This document shows, piece after piece, positions 7,454-16,600 of a stretch of 64,000 nucleotides of DNA; position 1 is the first letter of the stretch; each line of letters starts with the position of its first letter. The position numbers and the translations under genes were made by a program. The notes beneath the pieces are model-generated. The model searched no databases and was not told the origin of the DNA. It saw nothing but the letters and a program-made list of their open reading frames with translations. The stretch covers positions 6,076,001 through 6,140,000 of the forward strand of contig CP036526.1 in the NCBI GenBank assembly GCA_007741555.1, written 5' to 3'. The stretch is from Stieleria marina (GTDB lineage Bacteria > Planctomycetota > Planctomycetia > Pirellulales > Pirellulaceae).

Positions 7454-9331
7454 ATGTTTCACCGAAAACACTTAGCCGTTTTGGCATTCCTGTGGCTTTT
7501 CCCCACCTTGTCTGATCAGCTCCACGCCGATTATCTCGGAGCGCTTCGTAATGGCATCACAACCAACGAACTGGAAAAGCTCTACGCGACGTACTCATCG
7601 GAAGTCCTGGAAAGCGCGGACAAGAAAACCGAAAGAATCGAAGAGCTAGCCGGCGGATCGGACGGCACTCAGTCATTTCTGCTCGCATGTCTTTCCAATG
7701 GCTGGCCGGTTCGAGCCAGGGATATCGACCTTCGTTTTCTGCCTCCGGCCGGATCATGGGCTTTTTCCAATCAAGACTTTGGCGGCCTCGTGCGGCAATT
7801 TCCATCGGATTGCAAACACATGAACTGCGCCGACATCGCGGACTTCGATGGTTTCGATGTGAAATCGATCGCGATCGGCTCCTCTGTCACCGCTCGTCTC
7901 TTTCCCAGCCCCGATTTCGGCGGCCCCCCCATCACGGCGGATGAATCGCTGGCGGTGCTTTCCGTTCCTATGGCATCGATGAAACTACGAACAGCGCCTC
8001 GCGTGGATTACGTCTGTCTTTCTGATTACCAGTCCGATGGCACAACCGCATCCATGACGATCCACGTGAGCGGCGCCAATATCGATCGCGGAGCAGTGCT
8101 CACCGTTGATGGCTCCGACGTCAGTGGCAGTGAACTCCGGAGCCGGCTCGACAATTCCAGTTGGCTTCGGCTGGGCACCGATCTGGCTCAGGCAGGCTAC
8201 AACTTGGATCCGACTTACTTTGCGTACCCGATTTACCACTACGATCGCGTGACCGCGCCGTTGTCGAACATCCGCTGCGGACAAGTCGTCAGCATCAATG
8301 TTCGCAATTTTGACGGACAACTGGCGGGAAAGCCGCTCGATTACACAATCCCTTCGCCTGACACGCTCGACAGCGACTCGGACGGACTACTGGACGTTTG
8401 GGAAACCAATGGCATCGACGGGGTGGACTTGCCAGCGATGGGGGCCAAACCGGATCGCAAAGACCTCTTCATCGAAGTCGATCAAATGGTCGTGCCGGGC
8501 CGAGTGTGGTCTGACTTTTCGGAAAGCTCGTACCCGAGCCCCGCCGTTTTCCCGCAGATCCAAGCAGAATACCGGCGTGCTCCCATCATGAATCCCGACG
8601 GGACCAGCGGGATCGAAATCCATATCGACTACGGGCAAGAGGGCTTTCTGCCGTCGGGCCAAGCCCGTGGTGGCACCGAAATCCCATGGAAACGCTACAT
8701 CGGTTTTAAGAAAGCAACTGACACCTACATCAAAGATCTCTCCCAGTATTGCAACGCAACGGAAATCCGGGACGACCCGAACTACTTTGACGCAAACCGC
8801 CGTCGCATTTTTCGATACTGCATTTTTGCTGATCAACAGTGGAGTTCAAGATCAACCGGCGCAGGCAACAAGTCGTCGATCTTTTTCTTGACACTCGGAG
8901 TCTGTCGAATGCGCGCCGTCGACAACAACTACCAACGAGGTGTTTTCATGCACGAATTTGGCCACTTGCTTAGCCTGACACACGACGGCAATCAGGGCGG
9001 ACGCATCAACAACAAACCGAACTTCAATAGCTTGATGAACTACCTTTACGTTTTCCAAGGAAGCGACATCGACGGAAAGATCACAGGCGCAGACCAAAAC
9101 AGTTTCGCTGGCGATTTTGTCTACACGTATTCCGAAGGCATGCGAATGGACTTACAAAAGTCAAAGCTGAGCGAAGTACTCGGAGTAGCAAACCACTACC
9201 CGATCGATTGGGATGAAGACGGATCGATCGACATCGATCCCGTCGACGTGAAGCTGCACGGAGTTCCCAATGTACCGACTCTAAAAGACTGCTCTGATTG
9301 GTCGCGACTGGTGTTTCCGATCACAAAATAG
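7454..9331 (+). CDS. Secreted metzincin-like zinc metalloprotease
   Basis: A 625-residue exported protein with a signal peptide (MFHRKHLAVLAFLWLFPTLS). The zinc site is HEFGHLLSLTH, an HExxHxxxxxH motif, followed about 28 residues on by SLMNY, a Met-turn typical of metzincins. The usual glycine eight residues into the motif is serine here. Calcium-type repeats are visible: DSDSDGLLDVWE in the middle and DWDEDGSIDIDPVD near the C-terminus. The N-terminal half has no recognised domain. The ATG at 7454 is chosen because it puts the signal peptide at the N-terminus; the frame is open to 7364. The following gene starts 37 bases after the stop, so an operon is likely. Confidence 0.78.
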   Translation: MFHRKHLAVLAFLWLFPTLSDQLHADYLGALRNGITTNELEKLYATYSSEVLESADKKTERIEELAGGSDGTQSFLLACLSNGWPVRARDIDLRFLPPAGSWAFSNQDFGGLVRQFPSDCKHMNCADIADFDGFDVKSIAIGSSVTARLFPSPDFGGPPITADESLAVLSVPMASMKLRTAPRVDYVCLSDYQSDGTTASMTIHVSGANIDRGAVLTVDGSDVSGSELRSRLDNSSWLRLGTDLAQAGYNLDPTYFAYPIYHYDRVTAPLSNIRCGQVVSINVRNFDGQLAGKPLDYTIPSPDTLDSDSDGLLDVWETNGIDGVDLPAMGAKPDRKDLFIEVDQMVVPGRVWSDFSESSYPSPAVFPQIQAEYRRAPIMNPDGTSGIEIHIDYGQEGFLPSGQARGGTEIPWKRYIGFKKATDTYIKDLSQYCNATEIRDDPNYFDANRRRIFRYCIFADQQWSSRSTGAGNKSSIFFLTLGVCRMRAVDNNYQRGVFMHEFGHLLSLTHDGNQGGRINNKPNFNSLMNYLYVFQGSDIDGKITGADQNSFAGDFVYTYSEGMRMDLQKSKLSEVLGVANHYPIDWDEDGSIDIDPVDVKLHGVPNVPTLKDCSDWSRLVFPITK

Positions 9332-9368
9332 GTACCCCAGCCGCGGCAATGACTTAGCGAGATCATCA

Positions 9369-10223
9369 ATGATAAAAAAAGTAGTATTGGGTGGACTGAT
9401 CCTTTCCTCAATGATCGCTGCCGCGGTGGTCGTTCTTCGGTCGCCAACGTGGAGCCCGCAAAGCGACTATTCGGCTCCGGACATCATCGAGCGGCCAGAA
9501 CCTCTGCAATACAGTGCGTTCAAATTACAGGGAACGGCAAAGATTCCAGACTCGGTCCCGTTCGCGATCGCGTGCGACCTGGGCGGCGTGCTGATGACAG
9601 GAGACTTCAAAGCAATTGGCAAAGTCAAAGAGCACGATCGACAGGCGGGCGTCATTACTTTTGAAACAGAAAAACACATCCACGACGAAGCTCAGATTGG
9701 GCACTTGGCCTACCGGTTGCCCGCGGGATTGCCGATTCCGCTGCAATCTGGTGATGCGATTTCGTTGTTACACGATCACCAGGTCAACGAAAAGCGAATG
9801 GAATGGGACTTTCACATTTCGTCCAACGACAAGCTCATTTTTGCAACGTCCCATGAACACGACGACACGCCGCCGCGTTCGGCTGACACTGCCGAAGTTC
9901 TGTTCGCTGGAGCTCCGGGCGGACACTCCATTTTTTATTGGTCAGATCCTGCGGATGACGATCTCGCACAATTGTTGAAAGGGGCGCCGACAATCCATTC
10001 GCCGGTCTCGATCAAGGTTCGTAGCGACGGCGAAACGCGAACGGTCAAGCCAAATCGCAATCAGATCGTCAACGTGCAACTCAGCGAAGAACCGTATTTG
10101 TTCGGGGTCATTTCCAGCGAACATTTCCCGGGGGCACCAGACCTTAGCGATCCGACTCAACGGACTGTCTCGCACTCGACCGAATGTTTTTTGCTCAGGG
10201 AGAATCCAGTTGATCGCCAATGA
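9369..10223 (+). CDS. Hypothetical exported or membrane-anchored protein
   Basis: A 284-residue protein with an N-terminal hydrophobic segment (VVLGGLILSSMIAAAVVVL) and a long polar, beta-rich-looking remainder with several histidines (LLHDHQV, TSHEHDD). I recognise no family. It follows the metalloprotease gene by 37 bases on the same strand and is probably co-transcribed, so a role as partner, substrate or inhibitor of that protease is conceivable but unproven. Its last 29 bases overlap the end of the convergent glycosyltransferase-like gene. Confidence 0.65.
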   Translation: MIKKVVLGGLILSSMIAAAVVVLRSPTWSPQSDYSAPDIIERPEPLQYSAFKLQGTAKIPDSVPFAIACDLGGVLMTGDFKAIGKVKEHDRQAGVITFETEKHIHDEAQIGHLAYRLPAGLPIPLQSGDAISLLHDHQVNEKRMEWDFHISSNDKLIFATSHEHDDTPPRSADTAEVLFAGAPGGHSIFYWSDPADDDLAQLLKGAPTIHSPVSIKVRSDGETRTVKPNRNQIVNVQLSEEPYLFGVISSEHFPGAPDLSDPTQRTVSHSTECFLLRENPVDRQ

Positions 10224-11331
10224 ATTGATTGGCGCGACGTGCATTGACTGCCCTGGCGACTTTCCAAATCGTGCTGATGATGCCGATATGCTGAACCAAG
10301 CTGGGACTGGGAAAGTAAACCGGAATTTGCTTCGCTTGCGCGAACTGCCCGATCGCCACATCGATTCGCGAAAGTCCTTCGTCTCCAGGCTTCGCACGAT
10401 GCTCCCAAATCATCGGTGATTGCAGAAGCGATAAAACAGCATCCCGAGAAAAGACAAACGCGACGGCGCCCCACACCCAGTTTTCTGGAAACAAGTGCCA
10501 CCCAGTCTCGCTTTGGTTGTACTCGCTACTGCAATACAGTGACGCAATGCTTGGGCCTTCGTCGAACCATAGCACGCGGTCCAGATAGTCGCGCATCGCC
10601 GACGACGGCAACAACAGTGCGTCATCCTGAATCATCAGGTAGGCATCCGCGTGCGGGTTCCGCATATACAGTTCGCCCAACGACAAAATGTAGTTGGGAA
10701 ACGCTCCCGTTGCGGGAGAGCGACGACAACACTCAAGGTGCTGCAGCGACGCTGGAAGATCCACTTCGCCATCGATGAACAACACAGGATCGTCCCACCC
10801 CGCCTGAATCACTGATTCGGCACTTTTCTGGAGGGTCGGCAAGCGGCGTGGAGCCGTTGTGATGCCCACGGACCACGTCAACTTTCCATTTTTGTGCTTC
10901 GATGATTCCGCTGGCATCGGCAACTGTTGCAGAAGTTGATCGACGGAAACACCTGCAAGGTGATCGTAGGTGCGCTGCTGAATGTCCTCGCTATCGTCTT
11001 CATCTGGCGCGACAGCTGGCAGCGATCGTTCCGCCCAGGCGTTGAGCCGACTGGCCTTCTGTAAGTCGCACCCATCGACTCCCCCCAAATCAACAATCTG
11101 CTCGGACAGTTCAAACAAGAGGGATGCCACAATCGGGTTCAGATCCTCGGCGGACGGCGAAAAGGAATCGCAACAGGCCAAGCAGGCGTCACGTTCGACT
11201 ACCAGAGCTGGATGTGAATCGACGCCGGCAATCTCTTGCAGTAAGCGACAATCGGCCAGCTCGCGATCGCCATCTTGCCTGGGGTCGATTCGATGGCGGC
11301 AAGATTCCGGGCTGCGTTTTTCGATTGGCAT
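10195..11331 (-). CDS. Glycosyltransferase-like protein with N-terminal Cys4 domain
   Basis: A 378-residue protein. Residues 1-80 carry C11, C28, C50 and C53 (C-x16-C-x21-C-x2-C), together with RxDxRQ and a CxLLQ segment, all shared with the protein at 11827; a metal-binding domain is likely. After a linker, residues 150-370 look like a GT-A-type glycosyltransferase: KLTWSVGITTAPRRLPTL at the start, QDDALLLPSS (residues 235-244) as a DxD-like metal site, WVWGAVAFVFSRDAV, and a late LVQHIG. The family resembles protein- or lipid-glycosylating enzymes but I cannot assign a donor. It lies downstream of the small Cys protein gene, separated by an intrinsic terminator, so expression may depend on readthrough or on its own promoter. 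Overlaps the convergent gene by 29 bases. Confidence 0.75.
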   Translation of the reverse strand: MPIEKRSPESCRHRIDPRQDGDRELADCRLLQEIAGVDSHPALVVERDACLACCDSFSPSAEDLNPIVASLLFELSEQIVDLGGVDGCDLQKASRLNAWAERSLPAVAPDEDDSEDIQQRTYDHLAGVSVDQLLQQLPMPAESSKHKNGKLTWSVGITTAPRRLPTLQKSAESVIQAGWDDPVLFIDGEVDLPASLQHLECCRRSPATGAFPNYILSLGELYMRNPHADAYLMIQDDALLLPSSAMRDYLDRVLWFDEGPSIASLYCSSEYNQSETGWHLFPENWVWGAVAFVFSRDAVLSLLQSPMIWEHRAKPGDEGLSRIDVAIGQFAQAKQIPVYFPSPSLVQHIGIISTIWKVARAVNARRANQFIGDQLDSP

Positions 11332-11358
11332 TTGGCGCAGAAACGTTTCGTACAGAAC

Positions 11359-11385
11359 GAAAAAAGGCCAGATTACTCTGGCCTT
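11359..11385 (-). terminator. Strong intrinsic terminator after small Cys protein gene
   Basis: AAGGCCAGA (11364-11372) and TCTGGCCTT (11377-11385) form a perfect nine-base-pair stem with a four-base loop. Read on the minus strand, the stem runs straight into a T tract (11359-11363). It lies about 95 bases after the stop of the small gene and 28 bases before the start of the glycosyltransferase-like gene. Confidence 0.88.
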
Positions 11386-11479
11386 CGATTGATCCTTTGC
11401 CGGGCAGACCGAGTCAAAAGATGACGATTAGATTTTCAATAACGCGATCAAACTTTTGCGAACTGAAACTCATGCTTGA

Positions 11480-11704
11480 CTAAGCGACAACGCACGCCGT
11501 GGAGCGGAGTTGTCCCTTGAATTTCCCTTCCATCGCAGGCGGCTCTCCAAGCTGTGCATCACCGATCGCACAATTCTTTTTTAGCTGCCATTGGCTGCCG
11601 TCAAATTGCCAGATTGAATAACCACAACCCGATGGTCCGCTTGTGGGCGGTGGGTTGGAGCGGTTTCCGCTGGAACGTGGTGTCGTCAACGTAGCTGTCT
11701 GCAT
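11480..11704 (-). CDS. Small Cys-containing protein, candidate modification substrate
   Basis: Encodes 74 residues from ATG 11704. The start is decided by GGAG seven bases upstream; an upstream in-frame ATG (11755) would leave almost no leader after the predicted promoter. The first 26 residues are rich in Thr, Ser, Pro and Asn (TPRSSGNRSNPPPTSGPSG), a typical O-glycosylation-like composition. The second part is aromatic and has Cys27, Cys45 and Cys71, with GCGYSIWQFDGSQWQ and a C-terminal STACVVA. No signal peptide is visible. It lies between two glycosyltransferase-like genes that share a Cys4 domain, has its own promoter and a strong terminator. A substrate, RiPP-like precursor or small surface protein are all possible; none is proven. 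Confidence 0.72.
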   Translation of the reverse strand: MQTATLTTPRSSGNRSNPPPTSGPSGCGYSIWQFDGSQWQLKKNCAIGDAQLGEPPAMEGKFKGQLRSTACVVA

Positions 11705-11766
11705 TGGGTTTCTCCGGTTGATCGGTTGATCATTTGACGTCGTTACAACGGACATCGAGGTCGGTT

Positions 11767-11796
11767 AGCATACTCGCCCTGTCGTAACTGCGTCAA
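11767..11796 (-). promoter_or_regulatory. Predicted sigma70-type promoter of the small Cys protein gene
   Basis: On the minus strand TTGACG (-35, plus coordinates 11791-11796) and TATGCT (-10, 11767-11772) are separated by 18 bases. The expected transcript start near 11760 would give a leader of about 55 bases to the ATG at 11704, which has a good ribosome site. Position and spacing fit; the -10 box is not a perfect match. Confidence 0.5.
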
Positions 11797-11826
11797 ACTT
11801 CCGACGACTTAGGTGGACGTATTGCC

Positions 11827-13611
11827 ATGCCTGATCTTAATTGCCCCTATCGTTTCGACGTCCGTCAAAGCGACGACGGCGAGGTGGCAACTTGTGGACT
11901 GCTGCAACAGATGATGCGGCTACAAGATCGTGAAGCTTGCAGCGTTACCGCCGCAGCGTGCCAAGCGTGCGTAGAATCGCTGCCCGTTCCCGGCCGCTTT
12001 ATCAACAGCGTGTTTCCATCGATTTTGAATGTCGCCTGCGAAGACTATTTGCAAATCAGCCCGGCCCCGCCAGACGAATCCAAACAACGAATTGCGAAAC
12101 TACAGCGGATCACTGAACAGGCCGTCGTACTAGATTCCTGCGTAACGAATGAGCATCTGGCGACGTGTGACGTCGTACTATTTTGTACCGAAGCATCGGA
12201 TCAGAACCGTGTTGCAATCCAGAGCGTGCTGGAGCAACAAGACGCGGTTGTGTACCTACACTTGGTCATCGGAGATCCCGCAGCCGAACCGTTAGCGGAC
12301 GAATATCGCGACACCTGGAATGTCCAAACACATCGTTTGCGAGCTGGTCAAAACCTATTGGGGGCGATTCAGGACATTGCTCCGCAGATGCGATGCGAAT
12401 TTTTCGCTCTCCAGCACCCGCAGGCTCGGTCCCTGAGCAATCGGGTCGCAAATGCAGTCAGCGAGATGCAACGCCAAGGCAGTGACATTGTCGGATCGTC
12501 GATCTACACCCCGGACGGTGAAATCGTTGCGACTAAACCGACGGAGGAATTCCAGACGTTTCTACCCTGGCCGACGTTGGTCATCCGTCGAAGCTTCTTT
12601 TTGGACCACGGAGGCTTTGCAGATCGCCGGGGCGACCAAGACATTGAATTTGTCTGTCGGGCCCAACGTCTAGACGCAAGGATTCACCTCCTGCCATTTG
12701 CAACTGTGGAAATGACTGAACGCCAGCTTCCCACACAGCTAGGTCCAGCACCGACGTATCCGACCAGCCACGATGCGCTGCGAAAATTCTCGATCGGTTA
12801 TCCCATTGCGCACGTCGATTGCGATGTCGTGCTGCCCGTCTTTGGGCAATTGGAATTCGTCCAAGATGCGATCGCCAGCATCATTGATCAAGAAGACGCG
12901 ACTGCCATTGTCCACCTGATCGACGACTGCGGACCCGAAGATACCCGTAACCTATTCCATTACTGGCGTTCGCATCCGCAGGTACGTCTGTATCGCAACC
13001 AACGCAACCTAGGGCAGTATTCTTCGTTCAACAACGTTTCGGAATTCTTTGAAACGGATCTGGTCGCAGTGCAGGACGGTGACGACATTAGCCTGCCGCA
13101 CCGCCTAAGCGTCAGCGGCAACCTGCTGCGACTTTGCGACGCCGAGTTCTTCGCCGCGACGATGGTGCAGTTCGGCGACGAAGCGTTTGCTAACGAATTT
13201 AGCGATGAAAAACGTTATCGCCGATCGGTTTATCCGCGTGGCCACCGTGTGGGATATTTCGCGATGAATCCGACGGCCTGCTTTAGCGTATCGATGTTTA
13301 GACGTCTGGGCGGGTACACCAACTTTGGAGCGTCTGAATCGAATCGTGGCGGACTGGATTCTGAATTTATGTTGCGAGCGCATTTTTCAGGCGTCAGATT
13401 CGCGCTGTCGTCTTGCGTGGTCGCCAAGCATCGGCTTCATGATCTCGCCGCGACACGAAACAGCGAAACTGGCTTCGGCTCGATGAAACGACAATTCGCG
13501 ATGGACGAGTGCCTTCGTCGCGAAAAGATCTTCCAGGCCGGACCGCCGGATCCACGCGTCTACGGTGCCATCAATCGTTACCGCGGTTTAACTCAGCGAG
13601 TCTCCGAGTAA
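11827..13611 (+). CDS. Tandem GT2-like glycosyltransferase with N-terminal Cys4 domain
   Basis: A 594-residue protein. C6, C23, C45 and C48 repeat the C-x16-C-x21-C-x2-C spacing of the protein at 10195, with RFDVRQ and CGLLQQ around them. Two GT-A units follow. Unit one (about 113-300) has a GT2-like start (CDVVLFCTE) and GDQDIEF but no DxD where one is expected. Unit two (about 333-560) is a normal GT2 domain: CDVVLPVFGQ, then HLIDDCGPED, NLGQYSSFNN and VQDGDD (DGD, residues 417-419). The first unit may therefore bind acceptor or be inactive. Divergent from the small Cys protein gene, with 122 bases between the start codons. No membrane segments, so probably cytoplasmic. Confidence 0.82.
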   Translation: MPDLNCPYRFDVRQSDDGEVATCGLLQQMMRLQDREACSVTAAACQACVESLPVPGRFINSVFPSILNVACEDYLQISPAPPDESKQRIAKLQRITEQAVVLDSCVTNEHLATCDVVLFCTEASDQNRVAIQSVLEQQDAVVYLHLVIGDPAAEPLADEYRDTWNVQTHRLRAGQNLLGAIQDIAPQMRCEFFALQHPQARSLSNRVANAVSEMQRQGSDIVGSSIYTPDGEIVATKPTEEFQTFLPWPTLVIRRSFFLDHGGFADRRGDQDIEFVCRAQRLDARIHLLPFATVEMTERQLPTQLGPAPTYPTSHDALRKFSIGYPIAHVDCDVVLPVFGQLEFVQDAIASIIDQEDATAIVHLIDDCGPEDTRNLFHYWRSHPQVRLYRNQRNLGQYSSFNNVSEFFETDLVAVQDGDDISLPHRLSVSGNLLRLCDAEFFAATMVQFGDEAFANEFSDEKRYRRSVYPRGHRVGYFAMNPTACFSVSMFRRLGGYTNFGASESNRGGLDSEFMLRAHFSGVRFALSSCVVAKHRLHDLAATRNSETGFGSMKRQFAMDECLRREKIFQAGPPDPRVYGAINRYRGLTQRVSE

Positions 13612-13641
13612 ATCACCAGGCAACAGACGTCGCGAATCAGA

Positions 13642-16600
13642 TTACTTGCTGTTGTCCGAAACGACAGGACGCGACCGAACAACTCGCAGGCCCCAAAACG
13701 AAGCTCGGGCGGTCACATCGGCCCAGCCGATGTAATACGGCGAAATCCCGTTCATCCCCCAGTGATAACGATAGTCAGAACCACAGATTTGCCTTTGATT
13801 TCGGTCAATAGGACGCGCCGTGCTCGTCCACTCTCGCACATTCATGTAGGTGTCAAAGATGCCAAACCCGTTCGGACGCACTTGAGCGATCGGCCAACTC
13901 GCATCGCCATCGCCAATTAAATTGGCACTGTAGCCGTCCCACAGCTCCTCTTCGCCTTCCAAGGCAGTAGGCGACGCGCTGCTGCCAAAAGAGTAATCAG
14001 TCAGGCACCCGCTACTTGCCATAAAAAAGTACTCGTTCGCAGTGGCCAATCGATAACCACTCCGCAATTGGTAGTCCGCGACAAGTTCAACGGGATCATC
14101 CCCCCCCTGTTCACGCACCGGATAGCACAACTGGTCCTCGCCAAGCCCATTGGCAATCGATAACCAATTGCAATACTCAACCGCTTCTTGATAGCTGACC
14201 TGCCCAACTGCACAGTCCAACGACGAACCGCTCCAATACTTGACCTTTTCGGGATCAGTACTCCATTGGCGCAACTGCCCAAGCGTGACTTCGCCCATCG
14301 CCGCATCAATTCGATATTCATCCAAAGGATCATGCTGTGGCAACTGAATCATCGTTTGCCCTGATTGGTTGACATACCACTGCCTATCCGATTTGATCGA
14401 ATGATCCGAAGGAACGATCTCGCCTTGCACCCACTGGCGATTTCCCCATGAGTCCAAGTTTAAAAACCAAAAAGCATTGGCATGAATGCTGGCTTCGGCC
14501 GACGTTCTGAACCAGCCCTTTACCGCGGTCACGACGTGGTCACGCAAATCATCGTCCAGTTCGGTTGCCTGATAGTTGCCCAACGCCTGCAGCAGTCCAC
14601 AACGAACATCCACATCGGATTCGATCAACAACCGCCGTGCAATGGTACTTGGGTCAACTCCCAACCCCCGAACTCGTTGAACCAATTTGGTGCGGGCGGT
14701 CGGATTCAGAGAACGGCCAAACGTTAGTTCGGCTAACCGCATTTGAAGTGACAACAGATCGCAGTCAGCAGGAATCTTCTCAAACGCATCCTCCGGCAAC
14801 AGTCGCTTCAGCTCGTCACGAATCCAATCTTCTGGCGACAGATCGGAAACCACGTCTCGTTCGGTTACTGCATCGGGTTTAAAAACCGACCAAATTGCAT
14901 CGCTCGATGCTCCCAGTCGCAGCAACAGGGCCGCCGCATTTGCTTTCTCAGTCGCGGCACGCCTCCACATAGGATCTCGCATCGAGATTTCTTTCTTAAC
15001 ATAGCGATCCAACAACGGGCGAATTTCGTCCCGGTGCTTTTCGAACAGCTTCGCCTTAGGCGCAAGTTGCTCGACACCACCGTGCATCATATGCCTGGCA
15101 AGCGTCACTGGACGGTCAGCAAAAAGATCGGTCAGCAAGGAAAGCGAACTTTCGCGGCGTGATTCAACTTCATCAAAATCGCTGATCACGCTGGACAAAC
15201 GAGTCGCAATGATCGGGGCAAGGGGTTTCGCCAGTTCCAGCAACGAGGAGTAAAACTGCATGTCGATGTTGCGAAAGAAAATCAATTCGTCAGCAAGATA
15301 ATCAGCATGCCGGTGCCAGCGTTTGGCGTGTTCGAGCTCATCAAGTCGTGGCGGATCGAATTTTGCCAACGCCAGTCCCGCGTTGAACCGCTCGCTAAAC
15401 GGTCGACCATCGTCATCGATGACTCGCTCCAGATCTTGATCGCCTAAGCGTTCCCAGAGCGGCTGAACTAATTGCGTGCGATACGGCTCCAGTGTATTAC
15501 AAACCAGCCGCAGCGTTTCGGGGTCCGAATGCTGTAAAAACGGACGGATCTTTTCGACCTGACTGGCGTCAGAGTCCAATAGGGCGATGCTAGCAAACAA
15601 GTAGGACCGGCTATCCGGTGCGCTCTCGTCTTGGATGGCGCGAAGCCTACTTGCGGACCATCGTTCGCGACCGGCCAATTGCTCCAGCAACCGCGGAGCT
15701 TCGGCCACATTGGTGATTTTCAACTGACCGGTCAGTGATTTTGCTTTGTCCCACGCCGCGTATTGAAACAAGCCAAACACAGCCAACATCATCGCAGCAA
15801 CCACGATCAAAGTACTGGTCGTATGCCGATGAGTCGCAGCCTTCATCATGCGTTGCTGCGAATCGTCCCAGCGATCATGTTTGGTGAAAACCAGAATCGT
15901 CGCCCACTCGATCCAGGTAGGCAGATGTCGCGTTTCGGGGTGCGAACGCCATACTTCGGCGCGCTGAGCGGATCGAATCTCGGCACGTCCTTTGCGTGTC
16001 CCTTGTTGCATCTGAACTTGCCACTGCCGAATCGACGGCACCAGATAGTCATGGGCCAGCTGGTAGTAAACCTGAGTCGAAACGCTTGCGGATTGTGAGC
16101 CTGACAAATTAACCGACTGATCACCTTTGCCTTCAGGATCGGTACGAGTGATCAAGTGCAGCTCAGAATCCAGAGCCCGCATCATCCCCTGAAACTGTTT
16201 GGGCTGTTCACTGTATCCAGATGCCCGCAGGAGTTCTTCTCGCGACTTCATGTGCCCCTTTAGGTTGGCTCCTGGGGCAGGCAAAAGTTCAGCCAAAGTT
16301 GCATAGACTGCGTCTTTGTGCATTCGATAATCCAGTGGCGCACTGTCCGCCACGAAATTTTCGTCCAAGAACATTACGCCAACGCCAGCCGTGCCGCCGA
16401 TCTTCTTCAGCGTCGCGGTGCTCCAGGTTTTCCCTTTGACCATCTCGGCGAACAGGGCCAAACGGACGGGCGTCACTTTCCCGTTTTCGGCCAAGTCATC
16501 GATCGCATTGGAAACGAATAAATTCTGGTCACGACTGGTTTCCGAAGCACGTTCCGGCAATCGATGAAAGGCGCGGCCAAATTCTGTCAACACTCGCTTC

